64,000 nt of DNA from Allopusillimonas ginsengisoli (GCA_005239165.1 RAPG01000007.1:1-64000), one strand, 5' to 3'. Shown: positions 9,131-18,435, numbered from the stretch's first letter. Translations and numbers: made by a program. Notes: generated by a model not told the origin, from the sequence alone.

Positions 9131-10449
9131 CGATCACATGGTCCAGGGGCCGTGCTGGCGTGACGACCAACGGCAATGATGCTTCAGGCCGCGACAACCT
9201 CAGGCAATTGGTTCAGTTGCGCTGGATCGCTGTGCTTGGGCAGATTGTTGCAATTTTTGTGGCGCAAGTCGGTTTTCGTCTGCCACTGCCGCTGGAACAC
9301 ATGATTGTTGTGGTTGTCTTGCTGGCCATGTTCAACGTGTTCAGTATGGGGCGTCTGCACTTGCGCACACCGGTCAGACAGGCAGAAATATTTCTGGCGC
9401 TGCTGCTCGATGTGGGTGCGCTGACGGCACTGCTTTACCTTAGCGGTGGCCCGACCAATCCTTTCATTTTTCTGTTTCTGTTGCAGGTGGCGCTGGCCGC
9501 GATCTTGCTGCGGCCAGCCACCACCTGGGCTATTTTTGCACTGACCACCTTGGCTTTTATTGGTCTGTCGCTGACCAGCCACCGGTTTGCCTTGCCGCTG
9601 GAGCTGGGCCGCGGGCTTTCCAGTCCGTTTATTCTGGGCATGTTGGTGTGTTTTGCCTTATGTGCCCTGTTGCTGGTTATTTTTATTACGCGCATTACCC
9701 AAAACCTGAGACTGCGAGATGCCCGGCTTGCCGATATGCGTCAACGCACGGCCGCTGAAGAGCATATTGTGCACATGGGCTTGCTGGCGTCCGGCGCTGC
9801 CCACGAACTGGGTTCGCCGCTGGCAACATTGGATATTATTCTGGGTGACTGGTCGCATGGCGAGCAACTGGGTCGCGATCCCGAGTTGGCGCAAGATTTG
9901 CATGAAATGCAGGTTCAGGTGCGGCGGTGCAAGGCTATTGTCAGCGGTATTCTTATGTCTGCCGGCGAAATGCGCGGTGAGGAACCTACCGAAACTACCG
10001 TCAATGACTTCATGGGTGCCCTGGTCAGACAGTGGCGAGCATCGCACCCTGCTGGCTTGCTTCAGTATGAGAACCAGTTTGGTGAAGACGTGCGCATTAT
10101 TTCTGATCATGCGCTCAAGCAAATGGTGTTTAACGTTCTTGATAACGCACTAGAGGCTTCGCCTGCGGGACAGAGGCTGGTGGTCACACATGAAGACGAC
10201 TGGCTGGTGATTACAGTGAGCGATCAAGGTCCGGGTTTTGCTCCATTGATATTGTCTGAAATCGGGAAGCCTTATCAGTCTACAAAGGGCAGGCCAGGGG
10301 GTGGTCTGGGTCTGTTTCTGTCGCTGAATGTGGCGCGCAAGCTCAGCGGCAGCCTGATGGCGGCCAATCTGCCTGGGCGGGGTGCATGTGTCACCATCCG
10401 GCTGCCGTTGTCGGCTCTGACTCCAGAGGAGAATCTTGATGGCGAATAG
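9127..10449 (+). CDS. Redox sensor histidine kinase, RegB/PrrB/ActS type
   Basis: The 440-residue protein has six membrane segments in the first 190 residues, then a histidine kinase core. The quinone-binding signature GGPTNPF (residues 107-113) identifies the RegB family. The H-box ASGAAHELGSPLATL carries His226. The cysteine in VRRCKAI (Cys268) corresponds to the redox-active cysteine of RegB. N, G1 and G2 boxes are present (NVLDNALEASP, DQGPGF, GGGLGLFLS). RegB kinases respond to the quinone pool and control oxidases. Being in the cyo operon suggests autocontrol of respiration. Confidence 0.9.
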   Translation: MTITWSRGRAGVTTNGNDASGRDNLRQLVQLRWIAVLGQIVAIFVAQVGFRLPLPLEHMIVVVVLLAMFNVFSMGRLHLRTPVRQAEIFLALLLDVGALTALLYLSGGPTNPFIFLFLLQVALAAILLRPATTWAIFALTTLAFIGLSLTSHRFALPLELGRGLSSPFILGMLVCFALCALLLVIFITRITQNLRLRDARLADMRQRTAAEEHIVHMGLLASGAAHELGSPLATLDIILGDWSHGEQLGRDPELAQDLHEMQVQVRRCKAIVSGILMSAGEMRGEEPTETTVNDFMGALVRQWRASHPAGLLQYENQFGEDVRIISDHALKQMVFNVLDNALEASPAGQRLVVTHEDDWLVITVSDQGPGFAPLILSEIGKPYQSTKGRPGGGLGLFLSLNVARKLSGSLMAANLPGRGACVTIRLPLSALTPEENLDGE

Positions 10450-11137
10450 TTCAGGCTCGGTGTCGCCGCCACAATCGCCGACAACTGCCGGGTGCGACGC
10501 AGCAAAGCCACAGCCGAACATACACGGGCGCGACGCAGCAAAGGCCCAGCCGGACATACACGGGCGCGACGCAGCAAAGGCCCAGCCGGACATCCACGGG
10601 CATGACGCAGCCGGACGATTGTTGCTGGTTATTGAAGACGATGCTGCATTGTCGCGTACGCTGGTCCGGTCGTTTGAGCGCCGTGGCTATCGTGTGATAA
10701 GTGCCGATAGTTTCGAAGCCATGCAAGCTTTGCTGCCGCAGCAAACCCCAGATTATGCGGTCATTGATCTGAAGCTTAATGGCGAGGCATCAGGGCTGGC
10801 ATGTGTGAAGGCGCTGCATGCTCATAGCCCGAAAACTCTTATTGTCGTGTTGACTGGTTTTGCCAGTATTGCGACAGCGGTTGAAGCGGTCAAGCTTGGT
10901 GCCTGCCATTATCTGGCAAAGCCATCCAATACCGATGATATTGAACGGGCCTTTGGCATGACAGAAGGCAATACTGACGTAGAGTTGGCTGCGCGTCAGG
11001 CCTCGATCAAAACGCTCGAATGGGAACGCATACACGAAATGCTGGTAGCTACCGATTTCAATATTTCAGAAACTGCCCGCCGTCTGGGCATGCATCGCAG
11101 GACGCTGGCGCGCAAACTGGAGAAACGGCGGGTTTAA
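10439..11137 (+). CDS. Response regulator, RegA/PrrA/ActR type, with N-terminal repeat insertion
   Basis: The 232-residue protein is longer than the usual 180-190 because of about 58 extra N-terminal residues, including three copies of a 12-residue unit (RDAAKAQPDIHG-like). The receiver domain follows, with acidic Asp67-Asp68, phosphoacceptor Asp110 in VIDLKLNG, and Thr/Lys switch residues. The end is a Fis-type helix-turn-helix, ISETARRLGMHRRTLARKL, as in RegA. The proline-rich hinge of RegA is missing. GGAG precedes the ATG, which overlaps the regB stop by 11 bp. It should act on oxidase and redox genes. Confidence 0.9.
   Translation: MANSSGSVSPPQSPTTAGCDAAKPQPNIHGRDAAKAQPDIHGRDAAKAQPDIHGHDAAGRLLLVIEDDAALSRTLVRSFERRGYRVISADSFEAMQALLPQQTPDYAVIDLKLNGEASGLACVKALHAHSPKTLIVVLTGFASIATAVEAVKLGACHYLAKPSNTDDIERAFGMTEGNTDVELAARQASIKTLEWERIHEMLVATDFNISETARRLGMHRRTLARKLEKRRV
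10494..10601 (+). repeat. 36-bp tandem repeat inside the regA-like gene
   Basis: Three in-frame copies begin with GCGACGCAGCAAAG, at 10494, 10530 and 10566. Copies 2 and 3 differ at one base; copy 1 differs at a few. A partial fourth copy starts at 10602. Each copy encodes 12 residues. Because the unit is a multiple of three, copy number can change without shifting the frame. Confidence 0.95.
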
Positions 11138-11307
11138 GGTGTGGACCAGGCGGCAGTCAGGCAATATCGTTCAGACGGGGGCGGTTGTCCTGCGGCAGGG
11201 CGGGCAATGGCTTAGGTGTGGCATTTACAAGCTGCCATAACCTTGGTGTGGTTTCGGGAAAGGTTGGGCTGGTAAGAATAGGGGCTAATGCCGCGCCCCG
11301 AAAGCGA

Positions 11308-12666
11308 TCAGGCCTGCCGTATGGCTTTTAGCATTTTTTCTGTTGCCAGCCCAATATTCAGGATATGCGCATCGTGCATGGCGGGCCCGGCAATCATTAG
11401 GCCGACCGGAGCCTCACCATCGCGATGGCAAGGCAGTGACAATGCGCATCCGTCAAAGAAGTTGATCAGCGTAGGATTGCGCAAGATAAGCCCATTGGCA
11501 CTAAAGTACGCGTCGTCAGATGCCTTCAGCGTGGCAATGGCGGGCGCAACAATCGGCGAAGTGGGCATCAGCAGCGCGTCATACTGGCGCATGCGGTGGG
11601 TCAGCGATGCGATCCAGGCGCTGCGGGTTTCAAGCAAATCTATGTAATCAGCCGCTGACATGTCTTTGCCGCGCGCAATGCGCGAGGCCACCCGCGGGTC
11701 GTAGCGGTCAGCATGTTGTTCCAGCAGTTTGCGGTGCCATGCCCACGCTTCGGAGCACACAAAACCACCCTGCCGGTTGATATACGCAAGTTGTTCAAAC
11801 TCGGGGACATCAAGTTGGTGGACGACGGCGCCCTGCTCGCGCAATGCCTCGATGGCGCGCTCGAATGCAGCGACCACCTGTTCGTCGGCACCCTCAAGCA
11901 CCACCGACGAGGGCACGGCAAACCTTAGCTGACCAGGTTGGGGTGAACTGGGCTCCCGGTAGGGTTCGCCGGACAGAATGCTGTCAACAATGGCGCAGCA
12001 TTCAACGGAGGCAGACAGCGGGCCTATGGAATCAAGTGATGTTGACAGCGGCAGGGCGCCCCTTGAAGGGACTCTGCGCGCCGTTGGCTTGAAGCCTGTT
12101 AACCCGCAAAATGCAGAAGGTATACGCACTGAACCGCCCGTGTCGGTGCCGATGGAGACCACTGACATGCCATCGGCCACAGCAACGCCGGCACCTGACG
12201 ATGAGCCGCCGGGAATGCGTCCGGTTTTGCGATCCCATGGGCTGCGAGGCGTGCCGTAATGCGGGTTGATGCCCAGGCCCGAAAACGCAAATTCGGTCAT
12301 GTTGGTTTTGCCGACGATGACGGCACCCGCGTCGATCAGCCGTTGCACGATGACGGCATTTTGTGTGGCCGGGTCAGCGCCCTGCAGTACGACGGAGCCA
12401 GCCAGCGTCGCTTCACCAGTCACGTCGAAAAGATCTTTGACGGAAACAGGAAGGCCGTCCAGGGGCGAGCGCGCCAGACCTGCGGCTCGCAGCGTGTCTG
12501 AGGCCTGTGCAGCGGCTAATGCCTGTTCGCGGTACACGCGGGTAAATGTCTGTCCACCTTCGCCATCAGGCGCATCAATGCGGGCCAGTGCGACTTCGGT
12601 AAGCGCTCTGGACGTGGTTTCACCCGTGGAGAGCGAGGTGTGCAGTTGACGAATGGTAGACAGCAT
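11308..12666 (-). CDS. Amidase signature family hydrolase
   Basis: The 452-residue enzyme has the full Ser-cisSer-Lys triad: Lys77 in GLPVSVKDLF, the cis-serine in IPGGSSSGAG (residues 152-160), and Ser179 in GTDTGGSVRIPSAF. These enzymes hydrolyse amides to acid plus ammonia in the cytoplasm. It is the last gene of the minus-strand operon with the TRAP transporter, DUF1445 and DUF2848 genes, 9 bp after the DUF2848 stop. This suggests it finishes breakdown of an imported amide or lactam. It is not GatA, as no gatB/gatC neighbours are seen. Confidence 0.88.
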   Translation of the reverse strand: MLSTIRQLHTSLSTGETTSRALTEVALARIDAPDGEGGQTFTRVYREQALAAAQASDTLRAAGLARSPLDGLPVSVKDLFDVTGEATLAGSVVLQGADPATQNAVIVQRLIDAGAVIVGKTNMTEFAFSGLGINPHYGTPRSPWDRKTGRIPGGSSSGAGVAVADGMSVVSIGTDTGGSVRIPSAFCGLTGFKPTARRVPSRGALPLSTSLDSIGPLSASVECCAIVDSILSGEPYREPSSPQPGQLRFAVPSSVVLEGADEQVVAAFERAIEALREQGAVVHQLDVPEFEQLAYINRQGGFVCSEAWAWHRKLLEQHADRYDPRVASRIARGKDMSAADYIDLLETRSAWIASLTHRMRQYDALLMPTSPIVAPAIATLKASDDAYFSANGLILRNPTLINFFDGCALSLPCHRDGEAPVGLMIAGPAMHDAHILNIGLATEKMLKAIRQA

Positions 12667-12675
12667 GGTGATACC

Positions 12676-13365
12676 TCAGGCGATTTCAGGAAGAATGTCT
12701 AATGTGTAGCTGTGGGTCAGGCTGCGGTTGAGTACGGGATCAAACAGCTCCATTTCGAATGATGCAGCATGCCGTATGCTTCCCTGGGTGCCAACAGTGC
12801 CGCAAGACATACCCCAGCCAGATGGTAGCCCCGAATCGCCAAAGTAGTCTTGCATAAGGTCTGCCGGCGGTTGCAACTGGGCCATGGGCCCTTCCTGGTA
12901 CAGCACTTTTTTGTTGTCTTCAGTTATCCATGAGCGCAAAACCAGCTGATCCCAGTGATCAGACACATCGTCGAACAGCCATACATCGCGCCCAACGGGC
13001 TTGACGCAAAGCTGTTTGGAAAGCGCCACACTGTGAGCTTCGAGTTTGCGGTCAGTATGATCCGACACCAGGCTGACCAGCCACCTTCCCTGGTCGGTAA
13101 AAACAAATGCTTCGACCTCTCCCGACGACCCATCGGCCACGACCTGCATGCATTCTTGCTGGCTGAGCTGGTTCGCGGCAACGCGGTAATACAGCGGCAC
13201 AGCGCTGGGGCGCGGAATGCCGAGTTCGGCCAGTTCTTGAATATGGTGTTCAATGGCTGCGCTGTCACGACCTGCCCAGCCGGCAATTACGAAGTTTTCT
13301 ATGTCGACCGTTACGGTCTCTTTATTTTCAGATGCTGCCATGTGCAGCGTAAATTGCAGTTTCAT
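12676..13365 (-). CDS. DUF2848 family protein
   Basis: The 229-residue protein fits the DUF2848 family. Typical segments are FVIAGWAGRDSAAIEHHIQE, LGIPRPSAVPLYYRVA and the C-terminal GWGMSCGTVGTQG. The family is distantly related to fumarylacetoacetate hydrolase-like folds, but no reaction is established. It sits between the TRAP large permease and the amidase in one operon, so it probably acts on the same imported compound. No signal peptide is present. Confidence 0.8.
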   Translation of the reverse strand: MKLQFTLHMAASENKETVTVDIENFVIAGWAGRDSAAIEHHIQELAELGIPRPSAVPLYYRVAANQLSQQECMQVVADGSSGEVEAFVFTDQGRWLVSLVSDHTDRKLEAHSVALSKQLCVKPVGRDVWLFDDVSDHWDQLVLRSWITEDNKKVLYQEGPMAQLQPPADLMQDYFGDSGLPSGWGMSCGTVGTQGSIRHAASFEMELFDPVLNRSLTHSYTLDILPEIA

Positions 13366-13402
13366 GCCTGATTGTCTCCGACAAGTTAAAAGGTTGGGCG
13401 GC

Positions 13403-14686
13403 TTAGCCGAAGTATTGCGGTAGCCACAGAGCCAGCCCGGGGACGGCCACGAGCACCGCCACCATCAGCAGCATCATGATGACGAATGGCAAACTGCCTT
13501 TCATGACATCGTTCATATTGCCGCTCTTGCGCAGACTCTGCACCACGAACAGGTTCAAGCCCACGGGCGGAGTGATGAGCGCCGCTTCGACCAGAATAAT
13601 GATGATGATGCCAGACCATACGGGATCAAAACCCAGTGCAAACATGATGGGAGCAACAATAGGAATGGTGGTGATCATCATGGAGAGTGTTTCCATGAAA
13701 CAGCCCAGTATCAGGTAAAAAACCACTATGATCAGGATCATGGTAAGTGGGGATACGTCCAGGCCTGTGATCAGATTGGTGATCGCGCTGGTCAGGCCTG
13801 TGCCTGACATTATGAAGTTGAGAAACGCCGCGCCGATTACGATAAGCATAATCATGGCCGTTGATTTCATCGTGCCTTCAAAGACTTCTTTCAGCATGGT
13901 GATGGTCAGGCGGCGGGCAAACGCGGCAAGAATAAGCGCTCCGGTCACGCCCAGCGCGGCGGCTTCTGTCGGTGTGGCAATGCCCGCATAAATAGAGCCT
14001 ACCACCAGCAAAAATATGAAGAGCGGGGGCAGCAGATCAAGCAAGCTGGCTATGCGCTGGGACCAGGCGGCCTTGGTTTTGCGTCCGCCCCAGGCCGGCT
14101 TGATCATGCAGGTCACGATAATTGCTGACATGAACAACAATGCCATCAGTAGCCCTGGAATGATCCCGGCCAGATACAGGCGGGGTACAGAAGTGTTGGT
14201 GAGCACCCCGTAAATAATCAGATTAATAGACGGCGGTATGAGTATGCCCAGTGTGCCGCCTGCAGCCAGGCTGCCCAGAAACAGCGATTCGTTATACCCC
14301 TGCTTCTTGATTTGCGGGATGGCCACAGTGCCGACGGTTGCAGCAGTTGCCACGCTAGAGCCTGATGTGGCGGCAAATAGCGCACTGGCACCAATGTTGG
14401 CGTGCATCAGGCCGCCGGGCAGCCATGACAGCCAGAGCGTCATGGCGTTATACATGCGCTCGGCCAGGCCTGAGCGCAGCAGGATTTCACCCAGCATGAC
14501 AAATAGCGGGATAGCCACCAGCAGAAACTCGATGCTGGTTGCCCAGGCCACTTCGCCTATGGCGCGTGACAACGGCAGCATTGAATACGCGCCATCCAGA
14601 ACCAGTCCGAGCAGGCCCAGGGCGGCACCCACCGGAATGCTTATGCCAAGCAGCACCAGGAGCAAGACAAGAAATGTGGAGATCAT
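13403..14686 (-). CDS. TRAP transporter large permease (DctM family)
   Basis: The 427-residue, roughly 12-helix protein has DctM features. These include FVMLGEILLRSGLAERMYN near the start, the GGTLGILIPPSINLIIYG motif, and TPTEAAALGVTGALILA in the middle. It is the sodium-driven subunit of a tripartite importer of an organic acid-like solute. Its start overlaps the DctQ stop by 4 bp (ATGA). The substrate is unknown but is presumably what the neighbouring DUF1445, DUF2848 and amidase proteins degrade. Confidence 0.92.
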   Translation of the reverse strand: MISTFLVLLLVLLGISIPVGAALGLLGLVLDGAYSMLPLSRAIGEVAWATSIEFLLVAIPLFVMLGEILLRSGLAERMYNAMTLWLSWLPGGLMHANIGASALFAATSGSSVATAATVGTVAIPQIKKQGYNESLFLGSLAAGGTLGILIPPSINLIIYGVLTNTSVPRLYLAGIIPGLLMALLFMSAIIVTCMIKPAWGGRKTKAAWSQRIASLLDLLPPLFIFLLVVGSIYAGIATPTEAAALGVTGALILAAFARRLTITMLKEVFEGTMKSTAMIMLIVIGAAFLNFIMSGTGLTSAITNLITGLDVSPLTMILIIVVFYLILGCFMETLSMMITTIPIVAPIMFALGFDPVWSGIIIIILVEAALITPPVGLNLFVVQSLRKSGNMNDVMKGSLPFVIMMLLMVAVLVAVPGLALWLPQYFG

Positions 14687-15306
14687 GGTGCGTCTCCGTT
14701 GACCAGTCGAGCGCCCTGTCTGGCTTCTTCACTCGCCTCTTCAGAGGCCGTGCGCACGCCACACAGTTCACGTATGGCACGCAGGTCGCCCGTGACCAGC
14801 GCAACCGACGAACGCAACAACATAAGCGCCAAGACAATGCACAGCCATATCAGGCCGGCGACCCAGATAAATTGGGGTATCCACAATGGTGTTGCAGTGG
14901 CAGAGTTGGCGGTTGAGCCGCGTTGCCAGGAAGTCAGGGCGACATCACCCGCATAGCGAGTGAGGTATGCCATGAATACGGCCAGACCCACCAGGGCGAC
15001 CCAGTCGAGTATGGCGCCGACCCGGGGTGAAAAAATCTGGTACAAGGCGTCGATACGGATATTGGCGCGTTGCAGCGTGGCGAAGGACAATGCCCACGAC
15101 ACGCTGATGGCGAACGCATAGCCGGAAAGCTCATCCGAACCGCCTAATGAAAAATGAAAGAATTTGCGCGCCAGTACATCGACTGTGATGTACAGCGCGC
15201 TGATCAGCGTCAGGCCACCGGCCGCCCAGATTGCTGCGCGGGAAAGTGAGCTCGCCGCACGCAACAACCGACTGAGCATGGGGAAAGATTGTTCGTCGTG
15301 GCTCAT
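14683..15306 (-). CDS. TRAP transporter small permease (DctQ family)
   Basis: The 207-residue protein has four membrane segments and the DctQ-like stretch RKFFHFSLGGSDELSGYAFA, including the GxxE motif of the family. It links the binding protein to the large permease. The C-terminal 35 residues (TASEEASEEARQGARL) are charged and cytoplasmic. It is translationally coupled to dctM by a 4-bp overlap and lies 44 bp after the binding-protein gene. Confidence 0.9.
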   Translation of the reverse strand: MSHDEQSFPMLSRLLRAASSLSRAAIWAAGGLTLISALYITVDVLARKFFHFSLGGSDELSGYAFAISVSWALSFATLQRANIRIDALYQIFSPRVGAILDWVALVGLAVFMAYLTRYAGDVALTSWQRGSTANSATATPLWIPQFIWVAGLIWLCIVLALMLLRSSVALVTGDLRAIRELCGVRTASEEASEEARQGARLVNGDAP

Positions 15307-15350
15307 GGTGGCCTCCGGTTTGTTGGCAGACGCTTAACTGTGCATCACCA

Positions 15351-16409
15351 TTATTTTTTGGCGGTAATGTCCAGCAGTTTTCCAACCGTTGCATTCCATT
15401 CTGTCACGCAGTCCGCAGAGCAGCGTGCTGCCCACTTAGGAACAACAGTGTCATCAGTGATTTTCTTCAGAAGTTGGCGGTCAGCGTCGGTAGGCTCAAC
15501 CAGCGTCATTTTGCCTTTGACTGGCAGCTCGCAGGCGTCTGCCCCCGTGTTGCAGTCATAGCCTTCCTGGGTTGCCGCTGCCGCATCTTCCCAGATCTTG
15601 TCGGTCATGAGGGTGAAGTTTTTCTGAAGAAAGTCTTGCACCTTGGGATCGAGCTTGTTCCAGTAGTCGAGGTTGGCAGCGTGTATCTGCTGGTTCCAGT
15701 TAATGGGAAGAGCATAAAGATGCGTGCTGACCTCGTACCATTTGGCCGAGTAACCGGACATTGAGCCGGTAATGGCGCAATCGACGACGCCATTTTGCAG
15801 GGCAGGGACGACCTCGCCAAATGGTATTGTGACGGCGGTGCCGCCCAGTGCCTGAACGAATTCAGCCGTAGTGCGGCTGCTGGTCCGAACTTTTTTACCC
15901 TTGACGTCAGCCAGGCCGGTGATGTCGGCGTTGCAGAAAAGCACCTGCCCCGGATAGGTTGAAAAGCCGAGCACCTTAATATTTTGCTTCTCATAATATT
16001 TTTCGTACACGGGTGCGAATGCGTCAGTAACCTCGCGTGCGATTTTGGCGTTAGGGGCGATGCCGGCCAGGTCGATGGCTTCGTTGATGGGGTCGTCGCT
16101 GGCAAAATAGGCGAGGGTGGCGGAGCCTATTGGAATTACTCCCTGACCAATCAGACGCAGTATTTCAGGGCCTTTCAGGCCCATCTCATTAAAGCCTTTG
16201 ATAGTGGCAGTGACTTTGCCGTCAGACAGTTCGGGAACGGTCTTGAGCCAGAATGGCTGTTCGAAATTCTGATAGGCAGTGAGGTTGCTGAGCCCACCCA
16301 CCACCTGCAGATGGGTTTCGGGCAGCCCTGCAACTTTATCCTGGGCAACGACGTTGGCACCGCACAGCACGGCACTGGCGGTAAGTAGGGATAAGAAAGG
16401 TTTTTTCAT
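15351..16409 (-). CDS. TRAP transporter substrate-binding protein (DctP family)
   Basis: The 352-residue protein starts with a signal peptide (MKKPFLSLLTASAVLCGANVVAQ) and matures to a periplasmic DctP fold. The GKKVRTSSRTTAEFVQALGG segment contains the arginine typical of solute carboxylate binding in DctP proteins. I chose ATG 16409 because AGGAGAGA precedes it; the frame upstream to 16508 has no signal. It carries cysteines near the C terminus (CNTGADACELP, CSADCVTEW) that may form disulfides. It is upstream of dctQM. Confidence 0.92.
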   Translation of the reverse strand: MKKPFLSLLTASAVLCGANVVAQDKVAGLPETHLQVVGGLSNLTAYQNFEQPFWLKTVPELSDGKVTATIKGFNEMGLKGPEILRLIGQGVIPIGSATLAYFASDDPINEAIDLAGIAPNAKIAREVTDAFAPVYEKYYEKQNIKVLGFSTYPGQVLFCNADITGLADVKGKKVRTSSRTTAEFVQALGGTAVTIPFGEVVPALQNGVVDCAITGSMSGYSAKWYEVSTHLYALPINWNQQIHAANLDYWNKLDPKVQDFLQKNFTLMTDKIWEDAAAATQEGYDCNTGADACELPVKGKMTLVEPTDADRQLLKKITDDTVVPKWAARCSADCVTEWNATVGKLLDITAKK

Positions 16410-16468
16410 TAAGTCTCTCCTAGAGGGGGTCCGGACGCAGCCGGTTGTGTTTATAAGGGATGGATCAA

Positions 16469-16486
16469 CAGGTTCTTGAGAACCTG
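16469..16486. promoter_or_regulatory. Palindrome upstream of dctP
   Basis: CAGGTTCT-TG-AGAACCTG is an 18-bp near-perfect palindrome about 60 bp before the dctP start and 46 bp after the hydro-lyase stop. It could be an operator inside the operon or a hairpin that trims expression between the two genes. No protein can be assigned. Confidence 0.45.
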
Positions 16487-16531
16487 CGGATATCTGACTA
16501 CCTGTCAACGATTTGGTACGCCTTTTGGGCG

Positions 16532-17341
16532 TTACAGCACTGCAAGATGGCTGTTACTGATGTCGGTGATGAGCATGTGGCCCGGTGCGTGGGTAATGCT
16601 GAATTCGGGTTTCACCTGATTGATGATGGCCTGGGGTGTAACACCACAGGCCCAGAACACGGGTATTTCATCGTCGTTGATGGTGACGGGATCACCATAA
16701 TCTGGCTGGTGTATCGTTTGAATGCCGATCAGCGATGGGTCTCCGAGGTGTACAGGAGCGCCATGTACTGCAGGAAAACGACTGGTTATCTGGATGGCCC
16801 GGATGGCGTCTGCGGCCTTGAAGGGGCGCATGGATACCACCATAGGGCCTTGCAGCTGCGAGGTGCCGGCGGTAGCAATGTTGGTGCGGTACATGGGCAC
16901 GTTACAGCCCTGGCTGATGTGGCGCAGCTCCAGCCCATCGGCAAGCAGCGCTTCTTCAAATGAAAAAGAACAACCTATGGCAAACGTAACAAGATCGTCA
17001 CGCCAGACGTCAAGCAAGTCTTGCGGCTCGGATACAAGTTTGCCGTGGTGCCATACCCGATAGCGGGGTACGTCAGAGCGGATATCAATGTCGAGGCCCA
17101 TGTCGGGCAATGCGAACTGGCCGGGTGCTGACACGGACAGCACGGGACAGGGTTTGGGGTTGCGCTGGCAAAACAGCAGAAATTCAGAGGCCAGTGCCTG
17201 AGGCAGAATCATCAGGTTTGCCTGCACGCACCCCGGTGCCAGGCCCGCTGTTGGCCCCGTGTGTTTGCCCTGCCGGATCAACTGACGGCAGTGTGCTGCC
17301 TCTGCCGCCTGTGTGTGCCGGCTGCTTTCATTGCGATCCAT
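16532..17341 (-). CDS. DUF1445 putative hydro-lyase / D-glutamate cyclase-like protein
   Basis: The 269-residue protein matches the DUF1445 (YcsI-like) family. It has [20 protein letters not shown], a central [25 protein letters not shown], and a C-terminal [11 protein letters not shown] and [12 protein letters not shown] mammalian relative converts 5-oxo-D-proline to D-glutamate; bacterial members are annotated as putative hydro-lyases. It leads the operon with the TRAP importer, DUF2848 and amidase, consistent with opening or hydrating an imported ring or lactam. The exact substrate is not known. A LysR gene ends 106 bp upstream on the same strand. Confidence 0.83.
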   Translation of the reverse strand: MDRNESSRHTQAAEAAHCRQLIRQGKHTGPTAGLAPGCVQANLMILPQALASEFLLFCQRNPKPCPVLSVSAPGQFALPDMGLDIDIRSDVPRYRVWHHGKLVSEPQDLLDVWRDDLVTFAIGCSFSFEEALLADGLELRHISQGCNVPMYRTNIATAGTSQLQGPMVVSMRPFKAADAIRAIQITSRFPAVHGAPVHLGDPSLIGIQTIHQPDYGDPVTINDDEIPVFWACGVTPQAIINQVKPEFSITHAPGHMLITDISNSHLAVL

Positions 17342-17447
17342 AAGCCCTCTCTGGCGCGATTACTGCTGTGTGGGTACAGCTGCTATTCCAGCGTATGTCG
17401 GAAGACTTGTCCAATTGTTAGTTTGTATGCTCAGCGATAAGAAATGC

Positions 17448-18392
17448 TTATGTCTTGCCTGTATGCTGGCTTAACGTGGAGAAAGAGGCCTTCTCCGCAA
17501 TGCCTTTTGCCAGGGATTTGCGTGCAATGCGCTGAGCAAGACGCGCCACTGTCTGAACCGTGTGGCTGTCGGGAGACTCCATCCAGCAGGCATAGAAACC
17601 CAGCGGGTCAGGAGTTTTGTTTACGTCCAGCAGGCACAGCTGTCCCTCTCTGATTTCATTGACGATAACGGCGGGGGCGATAACGCTGGGGCCTATGCCG
17701 CGACGTGTCATCTGGACAATGGTACTGAGTGATGCGCTGCCATACAGCCGGGGTGATTTCACTCCTGCTTCCAGGAGCAGGTTTTTGGCGGCATGGTAGG
17801 GCAGGCTCATGGATGGGTAGGTAATAACGGGGTACTTGCCCAGCTCTCCGACGGTAACAGGGCGTCCGTGCATCTTCAGCCCTGGGCTGGCGATCCAGGC
17901 TAGCTCATAGTCACAGAGGTGTAAGTGGCGTTCGCGCGGGTCTTGAGAAGGGCCCACCAGCAAAGACAGGTCTAGCTGGTGCGAGACAAGCTGTTCGCGC
18001 AGAACATGCGTGGTATCAACTTGTATTTCAAGGGTGAGCGCAGGGTACTTGTGGTGTATTGCGTCAATAAATTCGTGCAGCCAAGTGTGCACAAGAGTTT
18101 CAGAGCTGCCCAGTCTGAGCGTACCGCGCACAGCATCCGGGTTTTGTGCAACGTTGACCATTTCGCTGCGCAGTTCAAGCATGCGTTGAGCATGCGATAA
18201 AAGCTCCTGGCCCTTTTCGGTAAGCTTGATGCCACGGGCACCGCGCTCAAACAGTCTGACGCCCAGGGATGATTCCAGGGCGGCAATTCGCTGCGAAATG
18301 GAGGGCTGGGTCGTATTTAGTTTTTCGGCGGCAGCACGAAAACTGCCGAGCTCCGCGACCCATACAAAAGCAATGATTTGCCTGAATTCCAT
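17448..18392 (-). CDS. LysR family transcriptional regulator
   Basis: The 314-residue protein has an N-terminal winged helix-turn-helix, FRAAAEKLNTTQPSISQRI, then a LysR effector domain (residues 90-290). It lies directly upstream of, and in the same direction as, the DUF1445-TRAP-amidase operon, with 106 bp between. It is a good candidate to sense the imported compound. It does not have the usual divergent arrangement, so the assignment is inference. DUF1488 lies 43 bp upstream on the same strand. Confidence 0.92.
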   Translation of the reverse strand: MEFRQIIAFVWVAELGSFRAAAEKLNTTQPSISQRIAALESSLGVRLFERGARGIKLTEKGQELLSHAQRMLELRSEMVNVAQNPDAVRGTLRLGSSETLVHTWLHEFIDAIHHKYPALTLEIQVDTTHVLREQLVSHQLDLSLLVGPSQDPRERHLHLCDYELAWIASPGLKMHGRPVTVGELGKYPVITYPSMSLPYHAAKNLLLEAGVKSPRLYGSASLSTIVQMTRRGIGPSVIAPAVIVNEIREGQLCLLDVNKTPDPLGFYACWMESPDSHTVQTVARLAQRIARKSLAKGIAEKASFSTLSQHTGKT

Positions 18393-18435
18393 GGTTATTG
18401 CTACCGGGTGCAGACAGGCTGGAGTGCGTCAGCGG

